This document shows, piece by piece, positions 34,784 through 42,393 of a stretch of 42,393 nucleotides of DNA. How positions within the stretch are numbered: position 1 is the stretch's first letter; the number at the start of each line of letters is the position of its first letter. The translations under genes were made by a program, and so were the position numbers. The notes beneath the pieces were generated by a model, which saw only the letters and a program-made list of their open reading frames with translations, made no database searches and was not told the DNA's origin. The stretch is from an uncultured bacterium (GTDB taxonomy: Bacteria > Verrucomicrobiota > Lentisphaeria > Victivallales > UBA1829), in NCBI GenBank assembly GCA_902802585.1, contig CADCMR010000003.1, forward strand, positions 1 through 42,393, written 5' to 3'.

Positions 34784-35851
34784 TTACTGGAAGAAATCGG
34801 GCTGGTCGGGGTCGCCCTTTTTTCCGGAGGGGCCGCGTCCGGTCAGACGGTTCTTCGCGGCAAGTCCGAAAAGGGACCAGGACCTGTCGGTGGCGATGCG
34901 CCCCTGCGGCGAACGCATGAGGTATCCTTCCTGGATGAGGTAGGGTTCGTAGACTTCCTCGATGGTACCGGGGTCTTCGCCGATGGCGACGGCAAGGGAA
35001 TTCAGTCCGACCGGGCCGCCGTTGAAGTTGGCGATGATGGTCTCAAGGATGCGCTTGTCCATCTCGTCAAGTCCGTTGCTGTCGATCTCCATCATGGAAA
35101 GCGCCTTGCGCGCGGTCTCGTCGTCAATCACGCCGTCGCCGCGGACCTGCGCGAAATCACGCGCCCAGGACAGCAGGTTGTTGGCGATACGCGGGGTGCC
35201 GCGGCTTCTGCGCGCAATCTCCAGCGCGGCCTCCGGGGTGATGCCGACGTCCAGGATGCCGGCGGACCGCTGAACGATCCTCTGGAGGTTTTCCGGGTCG
35301 TAGTAGTCCAGCCTCGGCGCGAGCTTGAACCGGGCGCGGAGAGGCGCGGAGAGGAGCCCCTGGCGCGTGGTGGCGCCGATGAGCGTGAATTTCGGAAGGT
35401 TCAGGCGGATGGACCGCGCTCCGGCGCCCTGGTCCAGCATGATGTCGATGAAATAATCCTCCATGGCGCTGTAGAGGTATTCCTCCACGGCGGTGTTCAG
35501 GCGGTGGATCTCATCGATGAAGAGGATTCCGCCGTCCTCCATGGAGGTGAGCAGACCGGCGAGGTCGCCCGGCTTTTCGATGACCGGACCGCTGGAGGAT
35601 TTGATGCTTGCGCCTTTCTCGTTTGCGATGATGTAGGCGAGCGTGGTCTTGCCGAGTCCGGGCGGACCATAAAGAAGAAGATGCCCGAGCGGCTCGTTGC
35701 GCCGTTTGGCGGCCTCAACGTAGACCTTGAGGCGCTCCTTGACGCTGTCCTGGCCGGGAAAATCCTCAAATCTTTGCGGGCGCAGCGTCTTTTCTACGGT
35801 CTCGTCGCGGCGGTTCAGTGTCGAGGTGATATAGCGTTCGGTTTCAGCCAT
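34784..35851 (-). CDS. ruvB: Holliday junction branch-migration helicase RuvB
   Basis: This 355-residue AAA+ motor drives Holliday junction migration with RuvA. The N-terminus [18 protein letters not shown], Walker A GPPGLGKT (62-69), Walker [32 protein letters not shown] and the winged-helix C-terminal domain ([17 protein letters not shown]) are all present. The start lies eight bases inside the end of mreB without its own ribosome-binding site, which indicates translational coupling. ruvA and ruvC are not in the window. Confidence 0.98.
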   Translation of the reverse strand: MAETERYITSTLNRRDETVEKTLRPQRFEDFPGQDSVKERLKVYVEAAKRRNEPLGHLLLYGPPGLGKTTLAYIIANEKGASIKSSSGPVIEKPGDLAGLLTSMEDGGILFIDEIHRLNTAVEEYLYSAMEDYFIDIMLDQGAGARSIRLNLPKFTLIGATTRQGLLSAPLRARFKLAPRLDYYDPENLQRIVQRSAGILDVGITPEAALEIARRSRGTPRIANNLLSWARDFAQVRGDGVIDDETARKALSMMEIDSNGLDEMDKRILETIIANFNGGPVGLNSLAVAIGEDPGTIEEVYEPYLIQEGYLMRSPQGRIATDRSWSLFGLAAKNRLTGRGPSGKKGDPDQPDFFQ

Positions 35852-36863
35852 TTTTACTGTTCAGGTTCTGCAGGATCCAGCCGGTCCCCTTCACGACGGC
35901 GTTCAGCGGATCGTCCGCCACGAGGACGGGCAGGTTGATCTCTTCGGAGATCAGGCGGTCGAGGCCGCGGATCATGGCGCCGCCGCCCGCAAGCATGATG
36001 CCGCGGTCCATGAGGTCGGAGGCAAGCTCCGGCGGGCAATGCTCAAGCGTGGAACGCACGGCATCGACGATGCTGGCGATGGGTTCCTGGAGGGCGGTGC
36101 GGATTTCCTGAGAGGTCACGCGGATGCTCTTCGGGAGCCCGGACACGAGGTCGCGCCCCTTCACTTCCATGGAATCCTCCAGATCGGGCACCTGGTAGGC
36201 GCTTCCGATCCGGATCTTGATGTCCTCCGCCATGCGTTCGCCGATCAGGAGGTTGTAGACACGCTTCATGTGCTGGATGATGGACGAATCCATTTCGTCG
36301 CCGCCGACGCGGCAGCTGCGCATTTCCACGATGCCGGCGAGAGAGAGCACCGCCACCTCGGTCGTGCCGCCGCCGATATCGACGATCATGCTTCCGGTCG
36401 GTTCCGACACAGGGAGACCGACGCCGATCGCGGACGCCATCGGTTCGGGGATCGTGGTGACCTTGCCGGCTCCTGCGCGCATGGCGCTGTCCTGGACGGC
36501 GCGGCTTTCGACTTCGGTGATGCCGGAGGGAATGGCGATAACGACGTTCGGACGGAAGAAGCGCTGGTACGGCTTCATGAACCCTTTGGCTTTCGTTATG
36601 AAATAGCGGAGCATTTCCTCGGTCACTTCGAAGTCGGCGATCACGCCCGCCTTCATCGGGCGGATGGCGCGGATATTCACGGGGCAGCGCCCGAGCATGC
36701 GTTTCGCCTCGGTCCCCACCTTGACGTCCCCGTCGTCGCTGATGGACACGACGGACGGCTCATTCAAAACGACCCCCTGATCCTTCACATATACAAGGCA
36801 GTTCGCGGTTCCCAGATCAATGCCAATGTCACTCGAAAAGAATTTTGATAGTCTGAACTTCAT
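35844..36863 (-). CDS. mreB: Rod shape-determining protein MreB
   Basis: This 339-residue bacterial actin organises cell-wall synthesis at the inner membrane. The phosphate and nucleotide motifs are intact: [45 protein letters not shown] and [14 protein letters not shown]. The N-terminal [12 protein letters not shown] could form a membrane-binding amphipathic helix. mreC and mreD do not follow; ruvB does, with an overlap. Confidence 0.98.
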   Translation of the reverse strand: MKFRLSKFFSSDIGIDLGTANCLVYVKDQGVVLNEPSVVSISDDGDVKVGTEAKRMLGRCPVNIRAIRPMKAGVIADFEVTEEMLRYFITKAKGFMKPYQRFFRPNVVIAIPSGITEVESRAVQDSAMRAGAGKVTTIPEPMASAIGVGLPVSEPTGSMIVDIGGGTTEVAVLSLAGIVEMRSCRVGGDEMDSSIIQHMKRVYNLLIGERMAEDIKIRIGSAYQVPDLEDSMEVKGRDLVSGLPKSIRVTSQEIRTALQEPIASIVDAVRSTLEHCPPELASDLMDRGIMLAGGGAMIRGLDRLISEEINLPVLVADDPLNAVVKGTGWILQNLNSKNG

Positions 36864-36914
36864 TTTGTAGTCTCCAGCGTTTTTCGTTCCAAAGTCTCGT
36901 CTTTTTCAATCAAT

Positions 36915-36942
36915 AATGTAGTCCGCGTTTACAGGAAGTAAA
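36915..36942 (-). promoter_or_regulatory. Promoter of mreB-ruvB
   Basis: On the minus strand TTTACT (36937-36942), 16 bases, TACATT (36915-36920), about 50 bases before mreB. Confidence 0.5.
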
Positions 36943-36963
36943 GTGGTTTTCATATTTTTTTCG

Positions 36964-38232
36964 TTATTTTTTCAGGCGCTCCGGCACATGCGTATGGCAG
37001 ACCATGTCGTCGAATGTTTCACGGTCGCGGATCACGGTCGCGTCCGAACCGTTCACCAGCACTTCGGCGGCGCGCAGGCGCCCGTTGTACTGGTAGCTCA
37101 TGCCGAATCCGTAAGCGCCGGCATTCTCCACCACGATGAGGTCGCCAGGTCCCAGACTCGCGGGGAGGCTGCGCTCCTTGACCCAGTAATCGGTATTCTC
37201 GCAGAGCTGACCGCAGAGCCCCATGGTCTCGCGCGGTTCGCTTTCCTTGCCGTCGACGTAGATGTGATGGTAGGACCCGTAGAAGGCGGGGCGGACAAGC
37301 ACGTTCATGCCGACGTCGGTGCCGACGATCTTCGTGTACGATTCCTTCACGGCATGGACACGACCGATCACGTATCCGGCGTTCCCGACGAAATAGCGCG
37401 CTGGCTCCATTTCGAGGCGGGGCGGCTTCATGCCGTACTGTTCCACGAACGACTTGAAGACTTCCGCGGTCTTCTTCGCGGCGGATTCCAGGTCCAGGGA
37501 GGCTTCGCCGGGTTCGTACGGGATGCCGAGTCCGCCGCCGAGGTCGATGAACTCGAAGTCAATCCCCAGTTCCTTGCCGGTCCTGCACACGATTTCCATC
37601 AGAAGCTTCGTGACGAACGGGAAATAATCCGCGTCGGTGATGCACGATCCGGTCATCATGTGCACGCCGAACCGCTTCACGCCGGTCTCCTTCGCCATGC
37701 GGAACGCGGCTGTGACCTTGTCCGGATGGATGCCGAACTTCGCCTTCGGTCCCGCGTTCGTCACATATTCGCCGACGTTGCTCTTGCCGTAGCCCGGGTT
37801 CACGCGGAAGGAAATGACCTCGGGCACGCCGAATTTCAGGAGGCGCGGGAACAGGCTTTCGTCGTCGAGGTTGATCACGGCACCGGTCTCGATGCCCTGA
37901 CGCAGATCCTCGTCGGAGAGGAAATTTCCGCTGAACATAATGTTTTCGCCGGTGATGCCGACGGATTTCGCCAGCAGGATCTCGTTCACGCTGGCACAGT
38001 CGGCGCCCGCCCCCTCCTGGCGGAGGATGTTCACGATTGCCGGATTGTTGCAGCACTTGACCGCATAGAACATACGGAAATCGGGGTAGTGCTTGCGGAA
38101 GGCTGCGACGGCGCGCCTGTAATTATCGCGGATCTTCTGTTCGTCGTAGACATAAAGCGGGGTGCCGTATTTCGCGGCGAGCTCCGCGACCGGAATATCG
38201 CCGATTTTGATTTTGTCCTGTTCAAATTTCAT
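36964..38232 (-). CDS. lysA: Diaminopimelate decarboxylase LysA
   Basis: This 422-residue PLP enzyme converts meso-diaminopimelate to lysine, the last step of lysine synthesis. The cofactor lysine is Lys59 in FYAVKCC. Other features are RVNPGYG, KFGIHPDKV, FIDLGGGLGIPYEPGE and ENAGAYGFGMSYQYNGR. AAAGGT precedes the ATG at 38232; the open frame upstream to 38493 overlaps lptD. The gene follows lptD by 35 bases and is probably cotranscribed with it. Confidence 0.95.
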   Translation of the reverse strand: MKFEQDKIKIGDIPVAELAAKYGTPLYVYDEQKIRDNYRRAVAAFRKHYPDFRMFYAVKCCNNPAIVNILRQEGAGADCASVNEILLAKSVGITGENIMFSGNFLSDEDLRQGIETGAVINLDDESLFPRLLKFGVPEVISFRVNPGYGKSNVGEYVTNAGPKAKFGIHPDKVTAAFRMAKETGVKRFGVHMMTGSCITDADYFPFVTKLLMEIVCRTGKELGIDFEFIDLGGGLGIPYEPGEASLDLESAAKKTAEVFKSFVEQYGMKPPRLEMEPARYFVGNAGYVIGRVHAVKESYTKIVGTDVGMNVLVRPAFYGSYHHIYVDGKESEPRETMGLCGQLCENTDYWVKERSLPASLGPGDLIVVENAGAYGFGMSYQYNGRLRAAEVLVNGSDATVIRDRETFDDMVCHTHVPERLKK

Positions 38233-38267
38233 GGTTCCGATACCTTTCGGGATGCTACCATCCCATA

Positions 38268-40949
38268 TTAGTTTCCGACGCCCGTTCTCTGCCTGAAAGT
38301 CAAGCCCGGCATGGCCGTAAGCCCGACGGATACCGCCAGATAGCTTTTGAGTTTCTGCGAATACTCGCCGTTTCTGTGGCGGTCCCAGCTCTGACCTGTT
38401 CCCGCTTCGGCGGCGACGTAAAGACAGTGGAACCGTTTCGTAAGACCGATGCAGGCGTTCGTGATCAGGTTCTGGTCGATGTCGTAGGAACACCGCGTAT
38501 AGCCGTGCAGATCCTTGTCGATGAGCAGCGGGAACTCAAAGCCGCCGGAAATCGTCTGCGAGCGCGTCGTCGGCGAGACCATCATGGATGCGGCCGTGAT
38601 CGTGGCGAACTGGGTTCCCATGGAGTATACGGACCGCTGCAGGAAAGCGTCGGAATAGGTGTAGCTGGCGTAGATACGCCATTCCGGTGCGAACCTGTAG
38701 TCGATCATGGTCGTCAGGCGGTTGATGGCAGTCCCGCTGATGCCGGGGCGTCCGGCGTAACTTCCGCCGCGCCGCACCTCGTAGTCGTGGTCGCCGTTGT
38801 TTCCGAGGTCCAGGAGAAGCTCGGCGGAGATGGTGAGTTCTTTCGTCGGTCTGAACTTGAAGATCGTGCCGAAGTCGCCGATATGGTTGAACCCTTCGGA
38901 GGTGTGAATGAAGAGGTCCCAGTAATTCTCAAGGGACAGCCATTCGTAGATTTGCCCGCCCCGCCGAGTCTGCAGACGGTTCGTGATGCCGAACCGGACG
39001 AAATGCTGTTCGCTGATGCGGTCGATCTCGTCGAAATAATACAGGTTGTCGGCATTCACGGTCGGACGCGGGATGTAGGTGTAGTTGATGTACGGTGTGA
39101 CCACGTGCCGCAGTCCGTCGAGCCCCCAGTATGCGCTCTTCACGTCCTGCCAGGCGTGGTAGAATTTCGTGTTGACCTCCACGCCGAGTTCGCCGATCAC
39201 GCGGAACTTGGCTCCGCCCTGCGAGTCGTAGTTCGTGATCCTGTACCCCCACGGGATTCCCTCCGCCTTATCTATGACGGACATATTCCCCAGCGCGCGC
39301 GAATCAATCTCCTGTTCGGATGAGTTGGAGTACGCGGTCAGGCGGATGCCCGTTCTCGGGATGATGTTGATGCCCCAGAGGTTGATCGGATAGTAGAGCA
39401 TGTGGAGGGAGTCGAACCGGAGCGCGCCGTAGTTCTTGATGCGCCAGTATTCGTCGCCCGGGATGTCACGGTCGAACCTGCGCCAGCGCATGAAGAGCGG
39501 CGTGAAGGATATCTCGCCCTGGTAGTAGAGGTTTGCGAAGAGTTCCTGGCGCTGGATGTCCACCCTGAGCTCCGGCAGACGGTCGACCGTGGAGTAGAAA
39601 TCATTGATGCGGAGCGTCATGTACGCGCTGGCGGTGAACCTGTCGCCCTGGTATTCGAGCGAGGCGTAGGTCGGGGGCTCATATTCGGAATTGAAGCGCT
39701 CGACGTAGTAGTCGCGCAGGTATTCATAGTCGCTGATGAGGTCGATCTGCATCCGGAAATCCAGGCGGTTCGTAATGTGCGTCAGGTTGTTCGTGCGGAC
39801 CTCATAGCGGTAATACGGGATTGTAAGGCGGGAATTGTTGAGCAGATAATGCGGATCGCCCTGCCGCAGGTCGCGGTCCCAATAGGCGTACCGGTTGCGG
39901 TCGTATATGCCGTAGAAGGAGAATTCCGTGGCGGATTCAGGCGTGATGAGGTCGGAGGTGAGACCGTAGCCGACGCCGCGCTCCTGGTACCAGTCCAGCA
40001 TCAGGTTCATGTTCCAGTACGGTTCGTCCGTGAGCTTGAAGTGCTTCGCGGTCCGGATATACCAGCCCCAGTCGCTTTTGCTGCCGAACTCAATCTTGCC
40101 GCCGAAACTCGAAAGATCGGACGGCTTGTACAGGATCGGCAGCCAGAACACGGGGACGCCGTATATCTGCAGGAAATTGTTCTTCATCAGGATGCTGTGG
40201 TCGCCCAGCTGGTTGTCGTAATGGAAAAGGCTGCTGTCGGTCGCCCTGGGCTCAATCGTGGCGTCGTAGGCTGCGATCGCGAAGTGGTCATGGTCGTCCT
40301 GGATATATTCGCAGGTCGTAAACCTTGCCTTGTGGACCTTCAGCGTGCCGTCGAAAAAACGGTCCGCACGTTCGCCGACGCAGTAGAACAATCCGGATTT
40401 CAGCGCAAAATTCGAGAACTGGATCACGCCGGTCAGCAGGTTGCCCGCCACGCGTTCGGCGTGGATCACGGATGACTCCATCTCGATTTCCACCTCGGCG
40501 CGTTGTTCGCCAAGGTCATCAATGACATACCGGAGCAGGGTCACGCGGGCGCGGGGATTCTGAAGGTGCTCCTGATAGTCCTCCATGGTCATCGTCTGCA
40601 CGACGGTCGACAGAACGCAGAACTTGACGTTCCCCGCGGCTTCAAAATCATAAAGTTCGGAATCAAGGTTGATTACGATTTTGTCGGCGGACACTTCCGT
40701 GCCGGGCGCCTGGATTACCGCATTGCCGCGCGCCACGAGGTTGTCACCAATGAATTCATAGGAGTCCGCGGCCGCGTCGAACCCTTCCGGCAGCTTCGCC
40801 AGCTTTTCAATGTCGTTGACGGCGACAAGGTCATCGAAACCGGGCAGCCGTTTCGGGACATAGGTCTCCTGGGCGAATGCCTCCGCCGCATTCAGCAGCA
40901 GAAACACAGCCGTCAAAGCGCAAATGATGTATGTCCGAACGCTTTTCAA
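38268..40949 (-). CDS. lptD: LPS assembly outer-membrane protein LptD (OstA family)
   Basis: The 893-residue precursor starts with a signal peptide (MKSVRTYIICALTAVFLLLNAAEAFA). A periplasmic OstA-like beta-jellyroll segment follows (FIGDNLVARGNAVIQAPG, DKIVINLDS), then a large aromatic-rich beta-barrel with the family sequence IYGVPVFWLPILYKPSDLSS. With LptE it inserts lipopolysaccharide into the outer leaflet. The start codon is TTG, supported by GGAG eight bases upstream and by the signal peptide. The gene shows that the organism has an LPS-type outer membrane. Confidence 0.9.
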   Translation of the reverse strand: MKSVRTYIICALTAVFLLLNAAEAFAQETYVPKRLPGFDDLVAVNDIEKLAKLPEGFDAAADSYEFIGDNLVARGNAVIQAPGTEVSADKIVINLDSELYDFEAAGNVKFCVLSTVVQTMTMEDYQEHLQNPRARVTLLRYVIDDLGEQRAEVEIEMESSVIHAERVAGNLLTGVIQFSNFALKSGLFYCVGERADRFFDGTLKVHKARFTTCEYIQDDHDHFAIAAYDATIEPRATDSSLFHYDNQLGDHSILMKNNFLQIYGVPVFWLPILYKPSDLSSFGGKIEFGSKSDWGWYIRTAKHFKLTDEPYWNMNLMLDWYQERGVGYGLTSDLITPESATEFSFYGIYDRNRYAYWDRDLRQGDPHYLLNNSRLTIPYYRYEVRTNNLTHITNRLDFRMQIDLISDYEYLRDYYVERFNSEYEPPTYASLEYQGDRFTASAYMTLRINDFYSTVDRLPELRVDIQRQELFANLYYQGEISFTPLFMRWRRFDRDIPGDEYWRIKNYGALRFDSLHMLYYPINLWGINIIPRTGIRLTAYSNSSEQEIDSRALGNMSVIDKAEGIPWGYRITNYDSQGGAKFRVIGELGVEVNTKFYHAWQDVKSAYWGLDGLRHVVTPYINYTYIPRPTVNADNLYYFDEIDRISEQHFVRFGITNRLQTRRGGQIYEWLSLENYWDLFIHTSEGFNHIGDFGTIFKFRPTKELTISAELLLDLGNNGDHDYEVRRGGSYAGRPGISGTAINRLTTMIDYRFAPEWRIYASYTYSDAFLQRSVYSMGTQFATITAASMMVSPTTRSQTISGGFEFPLLIDKDLHGYTRCSYDIDQNLITNACIGLTKRFHCLYVAAEAGTGQSWDRHRNGEYSQKLKSYLAVSVGLTAMPGLTFRQRTGVGN

Positions 40950-40993
40950 CGATTATCTCCAGGAAATAAGTTATCGATAAAAACTCAAGTAGA

Positions 40994-41022
40994 AATATAA
41001 CATGATATCAGGAAAAATGCAA
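40994..41022 (-). promoter_or_regulatory. Promoter of lptD-lysA
   Basis: On the minus strand TTGCAT (41017-41022), 17 bases, TATATT (40994-40999), about 45 bases before the TTG start. Confidence 0.7.
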
Positions 41023-41135
41023 TCAAAAAAGACAGAAAACTTTTGCATTATTTATATAAACTGCATTTTTCCTCCGAATCCTTCACCTTGAGACAGCCTC
41101 GAAACTCTTTTGGCAAAGGCAGTCTTTGTCCGGAG

Positions 41136-41170
41136 AAAAAAAGAAAAAAAGACGGACCGACGTCCGGTTT
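41136..41170 (-). terminator. Terminator of serA-folK
   Basis: On the minus strand CCGGACgtcgGTCCG is followed by a long T-rich run (TTTTTTTCTTTTTTT). It lies directly behind folK. Confidence 0.75.
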
Positions 41171-41174
41171 CCCG

Positions 41175-41627
41175 TCACGCCAGTTCCGCCTGTTTCAGCA
41201 GCCAGTCGGCGAGCTCCGGCTCAATCTCGCGCAGCGGATTCATCACGAAGTCGCGGCGCGCCGCCTCGGGGTGCGGCACAGTCAGGTCCGGCAGATGGAT
41301 CGTTTCCCGCCCGGAGAGGATAATGTCGAGGTCGAGCGTCCGCGAAACATGATGCGCATGGTCGTTCGGACGACCGTTGTCCGCCTCGATCTTCTGGCAG
41401 AGCCGGAGCAAGTCAAGCGGGGAACCGTCCCAGAAGCCGGACAACGCGGCATTGGTAAATTCCGGCGCGCCGGGTTCGCATCCGATCGGCGCGGTCCGGT
41501 ACAAAGACGAAAAACGCCGGATACGGAATCCGGCGTCGGTAAGCGCTTCACATGCCCGGCGGAAGGTTCCGGGGACGTCCCCGAGATTTCCGCCGAGCGC
41601 AATGATGCAGAGCGTTTCAGAAGGCAT
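41175..41627 (-). CDS. folK: Hydroxymethyldihydropterin pyrophosphokinase FolK
   Basis: This 150-residue cytoplasmic kinase moves pyrophosphate from ATP to 6-hydroxymethyl-7,8-dihydropterin in folate synthesis. IALGGNLGD (residues 9-17), SSLYRTAPIG, FTNAALSG and SRTLDLDIILSG are the expected elements. The usual RWGPRTLDLD is replaced here by HHVSRTLDLD. The start overlaps the serA stop by one base (TGATG), so the genes are translationally coupled. Confidence 0.93.
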   Translation of the reverse strand: MPSETLCIIALGGNLGDVPGTFRRACEALTDAGFRIRRFSSLYRTAPIGCEPGAPEFTNAALSGFWDGSPLDLLRLCQKIEADNGRPNDHAHHVSRTLDLDIILSGRETIHLPDLTVPHPEAARRDFVMNPLREIEPELADWLLKQAELA

Positions 41628-42393
41628 CAGCAGTCGAACGTGAAGGCGTTGATCGCGTTTACGGCCTCGGAGATTTCTTTGACGAGGTCGGCGGGGATGG
41701 AGCTTTCAGCGTTCACAGCGAGGATCGAGTGGGAGTTCTCAAGACTGTGCGGAGCGCGAACGTCGGTGATGTTGATGTTGTTCTTGCCGAGGACGCCGGC
41801 GATCTTGCCGATGATGCCGGGGGCGTCTTCGTATTCGACGAAGAGGTAGTTACCGGCAGGATGGATGTAGATGCCGTCGAAGGAGTTGATGCGGGAGACC
41901 ATGAGGCGGCCTTCTGCGATGGTGCCGCGGATGGAGATGCGCTCGGCTCCGGCGATGAAGTCGAGCGTGATGGCTTCGCCGTAGTGCTTGCTCTCGTCGA
42001 CGTCCCGGACGATGAACTGGATGCCGCGGGATTCGAGGAGCTTCAGCGCCTCGTCCGCGCCGCTGAAGGCGTCGAACTGCGGGCAGATGGCGGCGGTGAC
42101 CGGGGCGATCATCCACTTGGAGAACTGGTGGAGCTTGCCGTAGCAGCTGAGCTCGATCTTGGAGACCGCGCGACCGTTCAGGTACGCCACGCCGAGTCCG
42201 GCGAGCACGGAGGCGAGCTTCTGGTAGTTCTCGTCGAGCCCGTCCGGCACGCCCTTGTTCACGACGCAGGCGGTCACGCCGTCCTCGAAGTAGGCGACGG
42301 TCTGATCGGCGGCGCGCTTGGCGGCGAGGAAGTTGGCTTCCTTGGTGCTGGCTCCGAGGTGCGGGAGCATGATGTCGGCGATGTCGGCGACGG
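41627..42393 (-). CDS. serA: D-3-phosphoglycerate dehydrogenase SerA, C-terminal part
   Basis: The frame is open to the right edge of the window, so the N-terminus is missing. The visible part starts in the catalytic domain (MLPHLGASTKEANFLAAKRA, with the active-site histidine region), then an intervening domain and a C-terminal ACT domain (FVEYEDAPGIIGKIAGVLG and NINITDVRAPHSL). The enzyme makes 3-phosphohydroxypyruvate, the first step of serine synthesis, and the ACT domain usually binds serine. This is the long form of the enzyme. Confidence 0.93.
   Translation of the reverse strand, partial: VADIADIMLPHLGASTKEANFLAAKRAADQTVAYFEDGVTACVVNKGVPDGLDENYQKLASVLAGLGVAYLNGRAVSKIELSCYGKLHQFSKWMIAPVTAAICPQFDAFSGADEALKLLESRGIQFIVRDVDESKHYGEAITLDFIAGAERISIRGTIAEGRLMVSRINSFDGIYIHPAGNYLFVEYEDAPGIIGKIAGVLGKNNINITDVRAPHSLENSHSILAVNAESSIPADLVKEISEAVNAINAFTFDC

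Overview
This window comes from a GC-rich, double-membraned bacterium. An LptD homologue, an ABC-type surface polysaccharide cluster and MreB show the Gram-negative envelope. A Lys/Ala-rich tailed DksA/TraR protein and a large FG-GAP protein with autotransporter-like repeats suggest the PVC group, most likely Lentisphaerota (Victivallis-like). The taxonomic call is an inference from gene content only. Nearly all host genes are on the minus strand; the exceptions are a small tetR/MBL-rubredoxin/CDF locus and the inserted element.

Layout, left to right. 1-2750: dksA-like, lspA and miaA on the minus strand, plus an unidentified partial ORF at the edge. 2750-3190: divergent promoters and a rho-independent terminator that originally belonged to groEL. 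3188-11266: a compact integrated element of about 8 kb, flanked by 12-bp direct repeats that match the last codons and stop of groEL. It carries a tyrosine integrase, an unknown protein with an internal duplication, an excisionase-like HTH protein, a PriCT-2/TOPRIM/RecA-type primase-helicase, iteron-like repeats, three small unknown proteins and a Cro-like HTH protein. I see no capsid, terminase, relaxase or conjugation gene. The plan (int, xis, pri-rep with putative origin, small cargo) resembles a phage satellite or replicating genomic island. 11255-15272: groEL, groES and dnaK. 15600-18506: a + strand unit with a tetR gene broken by an in-frame TGA, an intact MBL-fold/rubredoxin fusion, and a cation-efflux gene broken by two frameshifts.

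18649-20720: the D-mannonate (glucuronate) pair uxuB-uxuA, with a clear promoter and a tandem operator-like repeat. 20974-24195: a secreted alpha/beta hydrolase and the repeat-rich FG-GAP protein. 24480-31404: a surface glycan cluster (wzm, wzt, methyltransferase, WbsX/RgpF-type protein, GT2). 31684-38232: YbdG-type mechanosensitive channel, polysaccharide deacetylase, GT2, ruvB, mreB and lysA. 38268-42393: lptD, folK and the C-terminal part of serA.

The main observation is the integration site. The element replaces only the region downstream of the groEL stop codon. The old groEL terminator now lies at the far side of the insert, and the element supplies a new bidirectional terminator. Secondary observations are iteron-like repeats beside the primase-helicase gene, repeated extended -10 promoter modules and a possible small RNA inside the element, a dispersed intergenic repeat near two polysaccharide/secretion genes, and a 42-residue tandem repeat in the DksA-like tail.
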